From positions 20,118-84,117 of the forward strand of contig NZ_JALLIX010000028.1 in NCBI RefSeq assembly GCF_023242365.1: a DNA stretch of 64,000 nucleotides, written 5' to 3'. Made by a program: the position numbers and the translations under genes. The notes under the pieces are model-generated. The model saw only the letters and a program-made list of their open reading frames with translations, searched no databases and was not told the origin of the DNA. Of the stretch, positions 31,989 to 41,361 are shown piece after piece (position 1 is the first letter of the stretch; each line of letters starts with the position of its first letter). This DNA comes from Pseudomonas sp. MWU13-2100. GTDB lineage: Bacteria > Pseudomonadota > Gammaproteobacteria > Pseudomonadales > Pseudomonadaceae.

Positions 31989-32951
31989 TCAGAGCGTGCA
32001 AATCAAATGTTCAGCATAACGGCGGAACGCAGCGTAAACCTCATCAAAGCCTGGACGCACCGACCCAAATATCAGCGGAATCAACCTTGAGTCGTATTGA
32101 CCACGAACTATATCGTCCGACGCAATCTGGTTGAGTGCACGTTGCATGACGCCCTTCGGATCGTCTGCAAACGCAGGATACTGCCGACCGAACTCAATCC
32201 CATCAAACTGCACCAGACTCTTGAAGCCAGCAGCCGCCCGCTCGCCAACGGCAGGATCTGCAAGACCAATGCAATACACATCGTAAAGATGCCTGACCAA
32301 CGTTTCATCCCAGGCCTGAAGCATTGCGCCTGCACGATGCTGGGAATAACGGCGCAGAAAAGAAATGACCTTCTCCGCCAGTGTCTCCTCCACGGCTACA
32401 CAAGGAATATCACCCAGCGGCTCGGACCGCCCGGCAAGACGATTTACCAGATATTCCAACGGTTGCTGAGCCAATTCAAATTGCGGGGCGCGTGCCGTCA
32501 ACTCAAGACTCAAGTAGGGGCGCAAACTGGCATCATGTGGATACTGCGGTGAGTATTGCCAACGGCTGGCTAGATACTTGTTCTCGTTTCGAGCGGTGCG
32601 CCCCTCCGCAATTTCGACGAAGCCAACTCCAGTGAGAGACGCTGAAACCTCATCCCTCAGTTGACCAAGATGTCGCCTCTGCGCTGACGTGCCCCAGGTA
32701 TTGGGCTCATCCAGGACCATCTTCAAATCAACGTCTTCGGACATACGTTCGATCAGTCGATAAGCCTTCGACAGACTCGTGCCACCGCAAAACACCAGCC
32801 GAACGCCAGGAAACTTCAAGCCCATCAAGGCTTGCAAAGCGTCAGTCACATGGATGTCTTTTTCAAGGATGCTGGCTGTGAGCAAGCCAACATCAACCTC
32901 GGCCAGCACCGCATCAATCAGCTCGGCCTGCTCAGGCGCAATGGTTTTCAT
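31989..32951 (-). CDS. AbiEii/AbiGii-type nucleotidyltransferase toxin
   Basis: The 320-residue protein has the nucleotidyltransferase core of the AbiEii family: FCGGTSLSKAYRLIERMSEDVDL, with the GG-S motif and the DxD acidic pair, and AVEETLAEKVISFLRRYSQHR. AbiEii toxins add nucleotides to tRNA or another RNA in type IV toxin-antitoxin phage-abortive systems; this is family knowledge. Its start overlaps the upstream partner gene by 20 bases. The length and motifs are intact. Confidence 0.88.
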   Translation of the reverse strand: MKTIAPEQAELIDAVLAEVDVGLLTASILEKDIHVTDALQALMGLKFPGVRLVFCGGTSLSKAYRLIERMSEDVDLKMVLDEPNTWGTSAQRRHLGQLRDEVSASLTGVGFVEIAEGRTARNENKYLASRWQYSPQYPHDASLRPYLSLELTARAPQFELAQQPLEYLVNRLAGRSEPLGDIPCVAVEETLAEKVISFLRRYSQHRAGAMLQAWDETLVRHLYDVYCIGLADPAVGERAAAGFKSLVQFDGIEFGRQYPAFADDPKGVMQRALNQIASDDIVRGQYDSRLIPLIFGSVRPGFDEVYAAFRRYAEHLICTL

Positions 32952-33339
32952 AAGTCACGTAACGCCCACCAAAACCAAGCTTGCGGTTGATACGACGAGA
33001 ACCCGTGTCCAATACGATGCCTGCTGGCAGTTGCAAGGTATCGCCCGCGTTGTATTCACGTACCGCACGCCCGGCTTGGGTCTTCACACCGAGCTTCTGT
33101 AAAACCAGTGGTGCCAGCACCTCAAGCGGACGAATCGGGATCGGCTTACCCGTCAGAACACTGGGCTTTGCCTTTGCAAAGACGCCCACACCCAGTTTGA
33201 CCAATACGCCATTGGAGATCAGATGACGCAAGGCACGAGACAACTGCGCTGGGCTACCGAAGTCGGAAAACTCGGAGCGCAAAAAAACCTCGTCCTTTCG
33301 CAGGGCGATGGATCTTTTCAGACGGTCTTCGATAAGCAT
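32932..33339 (-). CDS. AbiEi-type antitoxin (DUF6088 family)
   Basis: The 135-residue protein has an N-terminal winged-helix-like region (DEVFLRSEFSDFGSPAQLSRALRHLISNGVLVKLGVGVFAKA) followed by a compact C-terminal domain with AGDTLQLPAGIVLDTGSRRINRKLGFG. This matches the DUF6088/AbiEi proteins that repress their own operon and counter an AbiEii toxin. It is the first gene of a two-gene operon and overlaps the toxin gene by 20 bases. The 157-base upstream gap is AT-rich and probably holds its promoter. Confidence 0.85.
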   Translation of the reverse strand: MLIEDRLKRSIALRKDEVFLRSEFSDFGSPAQLSRALRHLISNGVLVKLGVGVFAKAKPSVLTGKPIPIRPLEVLAPLVLQKLGVKTQAGRAVREYNAGDTLQLPAGIVLDTGSRRINRKLGFGGRYVTYENHCA

Positions 33340-33496
33340 GGCTTACTCCCGAGGTATCACCTAGCCATAAAAACAAGCTAACTATTTGTTTAATATAATA
33401 TTTATCAAACAGACAGTGATCACCGGCTTTCAGTATAAACCAGAGTGGGTAGAACTCCTCGTACGCTCGTCAGGACGTATAAAAATTCCCTCACAC

Positions 33497-34315
33497 CTAT
33501 GGGTAACTAAACCGCCTAGCCAACGTCAGCTCCCCCGGTGCCCGCATCGGCACAATGAACGACTCCATCTTCTCGTTCACCGTCCCCTCTTCCGTGATCA
33601 CCGTGACCTTCGCCGTGGTCAGAGGCTGCACGGCATTCTCCTGCCCGCCGCTCTCGTCATCGTCACTGCGATAACCGCCACCGAAGTAGTTCACATAGAT
33701 CAGGTACTGGCCCTTGATCGGTGCGGGCATGGAGAAAATCTCCGGACCGTAGCCGGTGGTCACATCCACATCCAACGCCGCACCATTCGGAGCGACCCGG
33801 TCGCCGTACCAGATATGCGCACCATCCGGCGTCACCACATGCAAATCCAGGTCAGTGCCGTCCGTATCCCACGACAACAGAATCCGCAACTTGGCCGGGG
33901 TCGCCCCGCCGCCCACATTGAGAAACTGCACCCGCTTGCGCTGCTGCCCATCCGGGCTGCGCACTTCAACGCTATTACTGCCAGTGGGAAACGAAAACGG
34001 TCGATCAAAATTCCCCGACTCATCGATCTTCAACGGCATGCTCACGCCATTGACGATCAGATTCCCCGGCATCCTGGCGCTCTTCGGTGCGCCCTTGATC
34101 ATGCCCCAGATCCGCGCCGTATCCGCCTGGCCCGCCGGGGTGTTAACCGACGAGGCCGGGTAGTTGACGGTCTGGCGGAAGTGTTCGCCGTCCGGCGAGC
34201 CGGCATGCCAGCCGCCCTTGGGCGTGTCCAGCTGGATGCCGCTGTCGGCATGGGCCGCGTTCAGCACAACCAGGGCGCCGAGGAACAGGACAACGGTGGA
34301 GATGCGCAATTTCAT
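33497..34315 (-). CDS. yfaP: YfaP-type DUF2135 protein, first copy
   Basis: The 272-residue exported protein has a signal peptide (LRISTVVLFLGALVVLNAAHA). The mature part has the YfaP pattern: DTPKGGWHAGSPDG, then SNSVEVRSPDGQQRKRVQFL, LRILLSWDTDGTDLDLHVVTPDG and GPEIFSMPAPIKGQYLIYVNYFG. These proteins accompany bacterial alpha-2-macroglobulins; their role is unknown. It is the last gene of the yfa-like operon. A paralogue with about 40 percent similar sequence is the first gene (43122-43913), so the pair brackets the operon. Confidence 0.9.
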   Translation of the reverse strand: MKLRISTVVLFLGALVVLNAAHADSGIQLDTPKGGWHAGSPDGEHFRQTVNYPASSVNTPAGQADTARIWGMIKGAPKSARMPGNLIVNGVSMPLKIDESGNFDRPFSFPTGSNSVEVRSPDGQQRKRVQFLNVGGGATPAKLRILLSWDTDGTDLDLHVVTPDGAHIWYGDRVAPNGAALDVDVTTGYGPEIFSMPAPIKGQYLIYVNYFGGGYRSDDDESGGQENAVQPLTTAKVTVITEEGTVNEKMESFIVPMRAPGELTLARRFSYP

Positions 34316-34318
34316 GGC

Positions 34319-35965
34319 CTATTCCAGTAACAGGTGACGGGCAAGCCCTTCGACGTAATCTTCGTCCTGGCCATTCGGATGGGCCTCGAACGCCAGGTGC
34401 AGGTATTCATGGGTCAGGTCGAGGCGGTCCTGCTGGGTCAGCACGCCGCGCACATAGATGCGTTGGCGCTCGCGGTCGACGTAAGGCCGACCGTAAGACA
34501 CCCGACAAACAGCAAACTGGCTCAATTCGTTATAGCCGACTTCCTGGTCCAGACGCTGACGCCACACGCGACGCTGTTTCAGCAGCCATTCCTGCGCTGC
34601 CGGCAACGGCTCACACGAAGCCACCGGGTTGTCCCAGCGGCTCAGGCTCGCACGCGGATAGGCGTGCTGGAGGATCTGGTCGTAACGCTCGCCACCACTG
34701 GCCTGTTCCACCGCCTGTTGCCAGGACAGCTTGTCCGGGCCGGCTTGATCCGAGTGGTAGGTCACCGGACTGCCCGCCAACACCAGGTCGCTGGTCCAGG
34801 CCGCGATACCCCGAGCTTCGGCAGTGGCCGGACGTGGAGCAACGCGCTGACGGCCGCTGCTGTCATCGATACTCAGGCAGTCGCCGCTACGGCCAGCGTT
34901 CTGCAACAGGTAGGTGCGGATCGCCACGGCCAGGGCCTTGGCGGCTTCGACCGGTTCAGTCTTGGCTTCGCGTTGCAGAACACGGGCGACATATTCCTCG
35001 CGGTCCAGCCGCGCCACCAGTTGTGGCTGACCGGCGTTCTGCAACAGAAAGAGTTCGCCCGCACTTTCGATATCCAATTGGTTGCCATTGGCGAAGTCGA
35101 CCCGATAGTGGCCTTGCAAGGCACCGTTGGGAGCGGCTTGGCCATCAGCACGGGTAACACCTTTCAGCGGATAACGGGAAAACAGATCGACCTGCACGCA
35201 GCGCCCGGCATCCTCGGATGACGGCGACGGCAAGAAGCTACCCAGCACATCCGAGTAGTGCCGCAGCACCATCTGGCTGGTACCGCGTCCCCCCACCCAA
35301 AGTGGTGTGCCGTCCTCCAGCCAACCGGCAAAACCACCCTGCCGTGACTTCGCGTCCCGGTCGCCGAGCCAGCTCCAGGTCTTGACCCGCACGCGCCCGC
35401 CGAGCAGCCCCACCGCCTGACCATCGGCGGCATTGAGTACCACGTCCAGCAGCAGTTTACGCGCCGTGTCCTGAGCGGGCAGCGTGCGCAGCGCTTCCAA
35501 CAATTGCACCACCGGGACACGGGTTTGCGGTTGCAGTTGGTTGAAACTCAGTAGCCAAGCGGGCGCCTGCCGTGCCTGCCAGTAAGCGCGCCATTGACCG
35601 TCATCGATCTTCAAACGCTTGGGATCAAAGTACAAACCACAGGAACGGACCAAGGCAGCATCCCGGGCAATACTGCCGCCCGGGGTGCAGCAATAGACTT
35701 CCTCGTGATCCTGCCCATGACAATCGTAGGCAGGCTCTTTCTGGTCGGTGTCCACCAACCAGGCATAGACGAAGAGTTTCCACAGGCTGCCCAACGGCGT
35801 TTGCAGATCCGCCGGCAACGGCTCGCGGTTGAGCACCTGGGTGGTGTTCAACTGCACCAGCTCATAACCGTCGGAGGTTTTCCAAGCCAGGCGCAAGGGC
35901 GCTTCCTCTGCCGTCGCCAGCAGAGGAATGAGGCACAACAGTAGCCAGGCCAGTCGGCGGGTCAT
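34319..35965 (-). CDS. yfaQ: YfaQ-type DUF2300 protein
   Basis: The 548-residue exported protein starts at ATG 35965, one base after the yfaS stop; it gives a signal peptide (RRLAWLLLCLIPLLATAEE). The chain combines two known features of DUF2300 proteins: a SpoIID-like central part (LDREEYVARVLQREAKTEPVEAAKALAVAIRTYLLQ) and a C-terminal stretch with DLTHEYLHLAFEAHPNGQDEDYVE that resembles a metallopeptidase HExxH-like site (HEYLH). A role in envelope or peptidoglycan processing near the alpha-2-macroglobulin is plausible but unproven. Confidence 0.88.
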   Translation of the reverse strand: MTRRLAWLLLCLIPLLATAEEAPLRLAWKTSDGYELVQLNTTQVLNREPLPADLQTPLGSLWKLFVYAWLVDTDQKEPAYDCHGQDHEEVYCCTPGGSIARDAALVRSCGLYFDPKRLKIDDGQWRAYWQARQAPAWLLSFNQLQPQTRVPVVQLLEALRTLPAQDTARKLLLDVVLNAADGQAVGLLGGRVRVKTWSWLGDRDAKSRQGGFAGWLEDGTPLWVGGRGTSQMVLRHYSDVLGSFLPSPSSEDAGRCVQVDLFSRYPLKGVTRADGQAAPNGALQGHYRVDFANGNQLDIESAGELFLLQNAGQPQLVARLDREEYVARVLQREAKTEPVEAAKALAVAIRTYLLQNAGRSGDCLSIDDSSGRQRVAPRPATAEARGIAAWTSDLVLAGSPVTYHSDQAGPDKLSWQQAVEQASGGERYDQILQHAYPRASLSRWDNPVASCEPLPAAQEWLLKQRRVWRQRLDQEVGYNELSQFAVCRVSYGRPYVDRERQRIYVRGVLTQQDRLDLTHEYLHLAFEAHPNGQDEDYVEGLARHLLLE

Positions 35966-35966
35966 G

Positions 35967-38900
35967 TTATTCGACCGTAATCTGCCCAAGCGCAGGTTTC
36001 TGCTCCTGAGCCTGATGCTCTGGCGCATAGATCTGGCTGAAACGCGCCGGCGGCAACTTGAACTGGCCCTTCTGCGAGAAGCGGATCAGATGGCGCAAGC
36101 GCACCTCACCGTTGAGGCTGTTGACCGGTACACCGTAAGCCATCTGCCCAGGTTCGAAGTGCGCCTTCTCCAGCGGCGTGGCTTCGGCACCGGCCAACCC
36201 GGCAAGGTTGACGCCCCAGGTGGTGCGCTCAACGTCCGCACCCGGCGGCAACGGCACTTCGAGCATGCCGTAGCGCAACGGTTTGGGGCTCTTGGTGCTG
36301 AGGATCACTTCGTCCAGGTAGAGGCTGTCGCTGGACAACGGTTTGTCACCCACGGCCTTGAGGCTGAAGGTGTAGGCGTCATCACCCGGCACCAGTTCCA
36401 GCAGGCGACGCTTGATCTGCACCGGCAGGTCGTCCGGGACTTTCTGCTGGCTGAGGTAGCTCAGTTTGGCCCGCAATGGACGTTCCTGTGCACCGCTCAC
36501 GGTCAGCACGCTCGGCACACCCGGGCCCTGCCATTGCCAGTAGTTTTCACCCGTCCCGCCCTGCCGCGCTTGCCAGCCTTCGCCCGGGGTCAGGGTGACC
36601 GTTTTCGGGGCCTGCTCGACACTGCGTTGCAGCCAGGTCAGGGCCAGCGCACGTTCCAGGGTCGATTGCTGCGGCAACAGACGTTGCAACAGGTCCTGGG
36701 CCAGGTCGGCGTTGAACGGTTTGATCGATAGGTTCAAGGCGCTGGCGAACGGCTGCGAACTGGCCCCTAGGCGCTGTTCGGCCGCGGGCAGTTGTTTGCT
36801 GAAGGCATCCGGCAAGGCAACTTTGCTCTGACGGGCCAGGGCGGCGGTCAGTACCCGCGCACTGGCCAGGCCCAAGGCCGAATCCGGTGCGCTCATGATC
36901 ACGCTGTCCTGGCCGTCGTCCATCAGGTTGGCGTCGGCGCCCTCGCCGGCTTTCGCCAGTTCGTTCATCAGCCCAGTCAACAGCGTGTTCACCGGCAGCT
37001 GCATATCCTTGGCGAACGACAGCACCAGCGCCCGTTGCAGCAATGGCGTGACGGCGGCCTGTTTGCCGTAGACATCCAGCACCCGCTGCCAGTGGTCCGG
37101 CGGCAAGCTGATACCCAGCGCCTTGCTGGCATGCCAGTCGGCGTAATAGGCGTAACCGGTGAGGAAGGCGTCCGGGGTGACATCTTCACCCCACCAGGTA
37201 AACCAGGCATCCGGCCCGGCCATCGAAACCAGACGCAGGCGGCTGTTCTGCATGATCAGACGCAGACGGTCGCGCACCTGGGCGTTGGCCGACAGCGCCG
37301 GGTAGGCGATGCTCAACGGCAGCAGTTGGCTGGCAGTCTGTTCAACACCGCCGTAGGGGTAGCTGAGCAGATCATCGAGGTTGGCGCGGAACAGCGCTTG
37401 CGGGCTGTCGTCGAGGCGCAGGCGAATATCGCTGGCGTCCGCCGGCAGGCTCAGCGGGGTGTCGCCGCTGGCTACGCTGAGGCTCTGGCTCTGTGTCACT
37501 TGCCAGCCGTCACCCACTGCACTCAAGCGTACCGCCAGGGCATCCTGGGATTTGCCATCCTGTTGCAGCTCGGCACTCCAGTCGCCACTGCTCAGCTGGG
37601 TCGCCGGCAACGGGATGTAGTTGATGCCTTTGTTCAGCGACAGCGGCAGACGCTGTTCCTGGCCGGCATAACGAATCACCAGTTCGGCCTTGACCGGCTT
37701 GTCGGCCTGGCTGAAGGCGAACAGGCCAAGCTTCGGCTGGTCGCCGCTGCGGAAGTGGGTCGGGCCGCTCCATTTCAGGTACAGCGGTTTGTCCGAACGA
37801 ATGAACTGGTTCTTCTGCCCCACTTGCCCGGCATCGGCGATGGCCCGGGCGGTGATGCGCCAGCGGGTCAGGGAGTCCGGCATGCGGAAGGTGAAGCGCA
37901 CCTTGCCGTTGGCGTCGGTGACCAGTTCCGGCTGCCAGGCGGCGGTGTCGACGTCTTCACGACGCGGCCGCTCCAGCACTTTCACCCCACGTTCGCTGCG
38001 GTTGGCCTTGCCCGGCGCGCCCGGGCTGCCCGGCAATGCCACGTCGTAGCTGATAAACGACAGGCTGGCGCTGGTGCGCACGTTGTTGCGCCGTGGATGG
38101 TAGAAGAACTGGTCGATGCTCGGCGCCACTTCCGGCTGCAGCGCGTAGATCATTTCATCCACCACGCTGACGGTCAGGTGCGCCGGGATCGGCTTGCCGG
38201 CGAACTGGGTGGTCAGGTCCACCGAGACGGTGTCACCCGGTTGGTAGCTGTCCTTGTCGGTGGCGATAGCCACCTCGATCTGCGGCGTGGTGACCTTGAG
38301 GCCAGCGTTCTGGAAGCTGTATTCGCCGCCCTTGGTGTAGAGCACCGAGAAGGTCAGGTTGGGCGCGTAGTTGTCCTTCACCGGAATCCGCGCACGGTAT
38401 TGCGTGTCGCTGATTTTTTCCAGGCGCAACCAATCGCCGCCCTTGGACAGTAATGCGGTAGCTTCGACCTTGTCGCGTTCCAGCGAGAGCAGCGCGTCGG
38501 TGACCGGCTCCGGGAAGGTGATCAGCGCCAGGGCTTCATCACCGGCCTGGTACTCGGGCTTGTCGAGGAGGATTTCCACGGTGCCGGGCACGGCTTTCAC
38601 GCCATCGCCGGTCACCGAATGGCCAGTGGCGCCAAGGATGCGCTCGTGATCGTCCTTGAGCGACAGGTTGTAGGTGCCGGGACGGTCGAAGGTGACGCTG
38701 AAGCCTTTGTCGTTGGCCGCCAGCTTGCCGCCACCGGTGGACTGGTCTTCCAGGCGGACCCAGCTATAGGTGCTCGGCGTGCCGGCATTGGGCTGGGCGA
38801 CAGTGGACTCGCTGGCATAGCCGAACGCGACCTTCTCGCCGGTCGCACTGAAGCGCTGCGGCGCCGACAGGCGATAGCGGGCCGCGCCACGCTCGATCAG

Positions 38901-40523
38901 AATTTCCTTGGTGGTCTTGACCCGATACGCCGCGCCATCGCTGGCAAACACGGTAAGCATGTAACGGCTCGGTTTTTCCGCCGCCGGCAGGTCAAGCACG
39001 GCCTGGCCCTTGTCGTCGGTGGTCAGTTCGGTGCTGGTCAGTTCCACCGGGAATTGCCCGAGGTATTGCAGCTCGTTGTCAACCATCGACAGTTGCTGGG
39101 CACGCAGGCTCAGTTGCACGCGGGCATCGGCCACCGGCTTGCCGTCCGGGTAAAGCAACAGCAATTTGCCCTTGATCGGCTCGCCAGTGCGGAAGTCCTG
39201 CTTGGCCAGGTCCATGGAGATTTCAAAGTGCGGCTTGATGTACTCGGCGACGCGGAAGGCGCTGCTGTAGGTCTGGTCGCGGTAGTTGAAACGCAGTTCG
39301 TAACCGCCGGCCACGGCGTTGTCCGGCAGTTGGAAGCGGCCCTGGGCACCGGACTTGGCGTCCAGGTTCAGGTCCAGGGTCTGCAAGGTGGTGCCGGTGG
39401 CATCCAGCACGCTGACGCGCACCGGGGCGGTGGTCGGGTTGACCGAGTCGCGGGCGTTCTTGAATTCGCGACCGACGATCTTCATCGACACCCAATCCCC
39501 CGGCCGGTACAACGGCCGGTCGGTGAAGGCGTAGAGCTTGGTGTCGTAGATTTCGCTGTCGTAATAGAAGTTCTCGGAGACGAACACACCGCCCTCGTCG
39601 TCCTCGCCGATCATGAACGAGCGCTCCGGGCTGACGTGCTTGAGGCGCAGCAGGCCATCGGCATCGGTCTCGCCGCTGCTCATCACGCCCAGGCCGTCGG
39701 TCCACAGCACCTTGACCTTGGGCACCGAGCTGCCTTCATGCTTGCGTGCCGCCCAGACCAGCAGTTCGTCGCCGGCAATCTTGCTCACGGCCACGGTGTT
39801 GGAGACGAACACCACGGTGGTCGCGCGGTATTTGCCGATCAGCGCTTCCACCAGGTACAAACCCGGCTTGAGTTTGCCCAGCGGGATATAGACGTTACCG
39901 GGAGCAACGCTGATGAACTGGCTGGAGGAGCCGGCCAGGTCGACGCCCTTCGGCGGTTGGATCGGCTTGGCGTCCCACAGCGGGTAGCGGAACTGGCTGA
40001 CCATTGGCAGGCCGGGCAGCGGCGCGTATTGCGGGTGGTTGTCATACGGGGTCGGCGCGACGATGGCCTGGCCCATTTTCAGTTCCGGCACTTCCTCGGT
40101 CACTTGCTTGCGCGACTCGTAGGAGAACGCCCGCTGCATCACCCGACGGGATTTGCGGTACCAGTTGTCCCACAGGTAGGCCAGGGTGTTGGACAGCCCT
40201 TCGCCCTTGAACTGGCCGTCGCTGACCACCCGGTGCAGGTTCTTCTGGCGTTTGAGGAATTCCAGCGGCTGGTCGATGCGGTACACGCGGATATCCGCGC
40301 CGCCGTAAGGCTCCATGCGGAAACGCCGGTAGTCGCGGCCCGGCGCTTCGAGGCGGACCAGGGCCTGCTCGTCGCTGGCGAAGCTGCTGTCGGCCAGCAG
40401 GAAGAAACTCTCGCCGGCCACCGGCGTGTAGTTGCTCGGCGGCACCGCGTCATCGGCGGCAGCGGCGACAACCGGCAGCAGCACGGCCAGGGCGAAAACC
40501 ATTCGGGAAAACAGACGCTTCAT
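35967..40523 (-). CDS. yfaS: YfaS-type bacterial alpha-2-macroglobulin
   Basis: The 1518-residue periplasmic protein has a cleavable signal peptide (RLFSRMVFALAVLLPVVAAAADD) and no lipobox, unlike YfhM-type proteins. Macroglobulin-like beta domains run through the first 1000 residues (FTDRPLYRPGDWVSMKI is the typical MG entry). The central WQPELVTDANGKVRFTFRMPDSLTRWRITARA marks the A2M domain. The thioester position reads YGGVEQTAS instead of CxEQ, so no thioester should form. It is thought to trap or bind proteases or envelope proteins. The start at 40523 is preferred to an upstream frame overlapping yfaT. Confidence 0.93.
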   Translation of the reverse strand: MKRLFSRMVFALAVLLPVVAAAADDAVPPSNYTPVAGESFFLLADSSFASDEQALVRLEAPGRDYRRFRMEPYGGADIRVYRIDQPLEFLKRQKNLHRVVSDGQFKGEGLSNTLAYLWDNWYRKSRRVMQRAFSYESRKQVTEEVPELKMGQAIVAPTPYDNHPQYAPLPGLPMVSQFRYPLWDAKPIQPPKGVDLAGSSSQFISVAPGNVYIPLGKLKPGLYLVEALIGKYRATTVVFVSNTVAVSKIAGDELLVWAARKHEGSSVPKVKVLWTDGLGVMSSGETDADGLLRLKHVSPERSFMIGEDDEGGVFVSENFYYDSEIYDTKLYAFTDRPLYRPGDWVSMKIVGREFKNARDSVNPTTAPVRVSVLDATGTTLQTLDLNLDAKSGAQGRFQLPDNAVAGGYELRFNYRDQTYSSAFRVAEYIKPHFEISMDLAKQDFRTGEPIKGKLLLLYPDGKPVADARVQLSLRAQQLSMVDNELQYLGQFPVELTSTELTTDDKGQAVLDLPAAEKPSRYMLTVFASDGAAYRVKTTKEILIERGAARYRLSAPQRFSATGEKVAFGYASESTVAQPNAGTPSTYSWVRLEDQSTGGGKLAANDKGFSVTFDRPGTYNLSLKDDHERILGATGHSVTGDGVKAVPGTVEILLDKPEYQAGDEALALITFPEPVTDALLSLERDKVEATALLSKGGDWLRLEKISDTQYRARIPVKDNYAPNLTFSVLYTKGGEYSFQNAGLKVTTPQIEVAIATDKDSYQPGDTVSVDLTTQFAGKPIPAHLTVSVVDEMIYALQPEVAPSIDQFFYHPRRNNVRTSASLSFISYDVALPGSPGAPGKANRSERGVKVLERPRREDVDTAAWQPELVTDANGKVRFTFRMPDSLTRWRITARAIADAGQVGQKNQFIRSDKPLYLKWSGPTHFRSGDQPKLGLFAFSQADKPVKAELVIRYAGQEQRLPLSLNKGINYIPLPATQLSSGDWSAELQQDGKSQDALAVRLSAVGDGWQVTQSQSLSVASGDTPLSLPADASDIRLRLDDSPQALFRANLDDLLSYPYGGVEQTASQLLPLSIAYPALSANAQVRDRLRLIMQNSRLRLVSMAGPDAWFTWWGEDVTPDAFLTGYAYYADWHASKALGISLPPDHWQRVLDVYGKQAAVTPLLQRALVLSFAKDMQLPVNTLLTGLMNELAKAGEGADANLMDDGQDSVIMSAPDSALGLASARVLTAALARQSKVALPDAFSKQLPAAEQRLGASSQPFASALNLSIKPFNADLAQDLLQRLLPQQSTLERALALTWLQRSVEQAPKTVTLTPGEGWQARQGGTGENYWQWQGPGVPSVLTVSGAQERPLRAKLSYLSQQKVPDDLPVQIKRRLLELVPGDDAYTFSLKAVGDKPLSSDSLYLDEVILSTKSPKPLRYGMLEVPLPPGADVERTTWGVNLAGLAGAEATPLEKAHFEPGQMAYGVPVNSLNGEVRLRHLIRFSQKGQFKLPPARFSQIYAPEHQAQEQKPALGQITVE

Positions 40524-40534
40524 GGGAGACCCGT

Positions 40535-41176
40535 TCATCGAGAGAGGAAGTTCAGCCGGTAGACGCCGATGAAGTTGGGGTTCGTTGCATCGGGTATCCA
40601 TCGGGTGTCCTTCCATGTCATGAGTTGCTGCACGCTGGCGGAGCGCATGCCGTTGTCGGTGGGGGTGGTGGTGCCGGTGTGATAGGCGATGTTGCGGCCC
40701 ATCCAGATCATCAGGTGCTGGTCGTCGCCCTGGTCGAAGAACAGCAGGTCGCCGGGCCGCGCCTGGTTGAGGTCGCGGCTGACCAGTTGGCTATTGAACT
40801 GGATCAGCTTGATCGCATTGACGTAGGGCCCGACCTTGCCGCCGCCCTGTTGCCATTGCTGGGCCAGTTTGCGCTGGCCCTCGCTGAGGACCAGTTCGGG
40901 CGGCAGGTAGCGGTTGGACAGGCCATTGGCCCGTAGCCATTTGTCGTCATGGGTTTTCAGCGCTTCGTTGGCGGCGAAACGCACCAGCCCGGCGCAGTCC
41001 TGCTGGTACCAGCGCGGGCTCGGGCCCTGGGTCAGTTGCTCCTGGGCGATACGCACGAACCAGGCGCGGAACACCTGCGATTGCTCGACGTCCAGGGGCG
41101 GTGTTTCCAGGGCGAACGCGGGCACGCTGAACAGCAGCGCCAGCACGCACAGGCATTTCCGGGCACGCCCCTCCAT
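40535..41176 (-). CDS. yfaT: YfaT-type DUF1175 protein
   Basis: The 213-residue exported protein starts at ATG 41176 with signal peptide RKCLCVLALLFSVPAFA. The body matches DUF1175: FRAWFVRIAQEQLTQGPSPRWYQQDCAGLVRFAANEAL, LNQARPGDLLFFDQGDDQHLMIWMGRNIAYHTG. The Cys-Ala-Gly-Leu-Val-Arg, His and DLLFF arrangement recalls the NlpC/P60 Cys-His layout, so a cell-wall hydrolase-like fold is possible. It ends 11 bases before yfaS. A REPIN separates it from the next gene upstream. Confidence 0.88.
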   Translation of the reverse strand: MEGRARKCLCVLALLFSVPAFALETPPLDVEQSQVFRAWFVRIAQEQLTQGPSPRWYQQDCAGLVRFAANEALKTHDDKWLRANGLSNRYLPPELVLSEGQRKLAQQWQQGGGKVGPYVNAIKLIQFNSQLVSRDLNQARPGDLLFFDQGDDQHLMIWMGRNIAYHTGTTTPTDNGMRSASVQQLMTWKDTRWIPDATNPNFIGVYRLNFLSR

Positions 41177-41177
41177 T

Positions 41178-41308
41178 GTGGCGAGTGGGCTTGCCCACGC
41201 TGGGGTGCGCAGCAGCCCTGAAACCTGCAAGCGAGGTCGATCTGACGGAATGCGTTGGCCGGTTTTGCGACTGCTGCGCAGTCGAACGTGGGCAAGCCCA
41301 CTCGCCAC
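41178..41308. repeat. REPIN inside the yfa operon
   Basis: GTGGCGAGTGGGCTTGCCCACG (split as GTGGCGAG plus TGGGCTTGCCCACG) at the left pairs with its inverse complement ending at 41308. An inner pair GCGCAGCAG/CTGCTGCGC is also present. This is the GTGGCGAG class of Pseudomonas repeats. It fills most of the 185-base gap between yfaA and yfaT. Confidence 0.8.
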
Positions 41309-41361
41309 AGTGGTGCAGCGTTGCCATCCCGATAGCGCCGTGCCAATCGCGAACATAGGCG

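Noticed and set aside
35928..40562. Several long plus-strand frames opposite yfaS
   Set aside because: They are antisense shadows of a high-GC gene with a clear family match; no ribosome binding sites or known domains.
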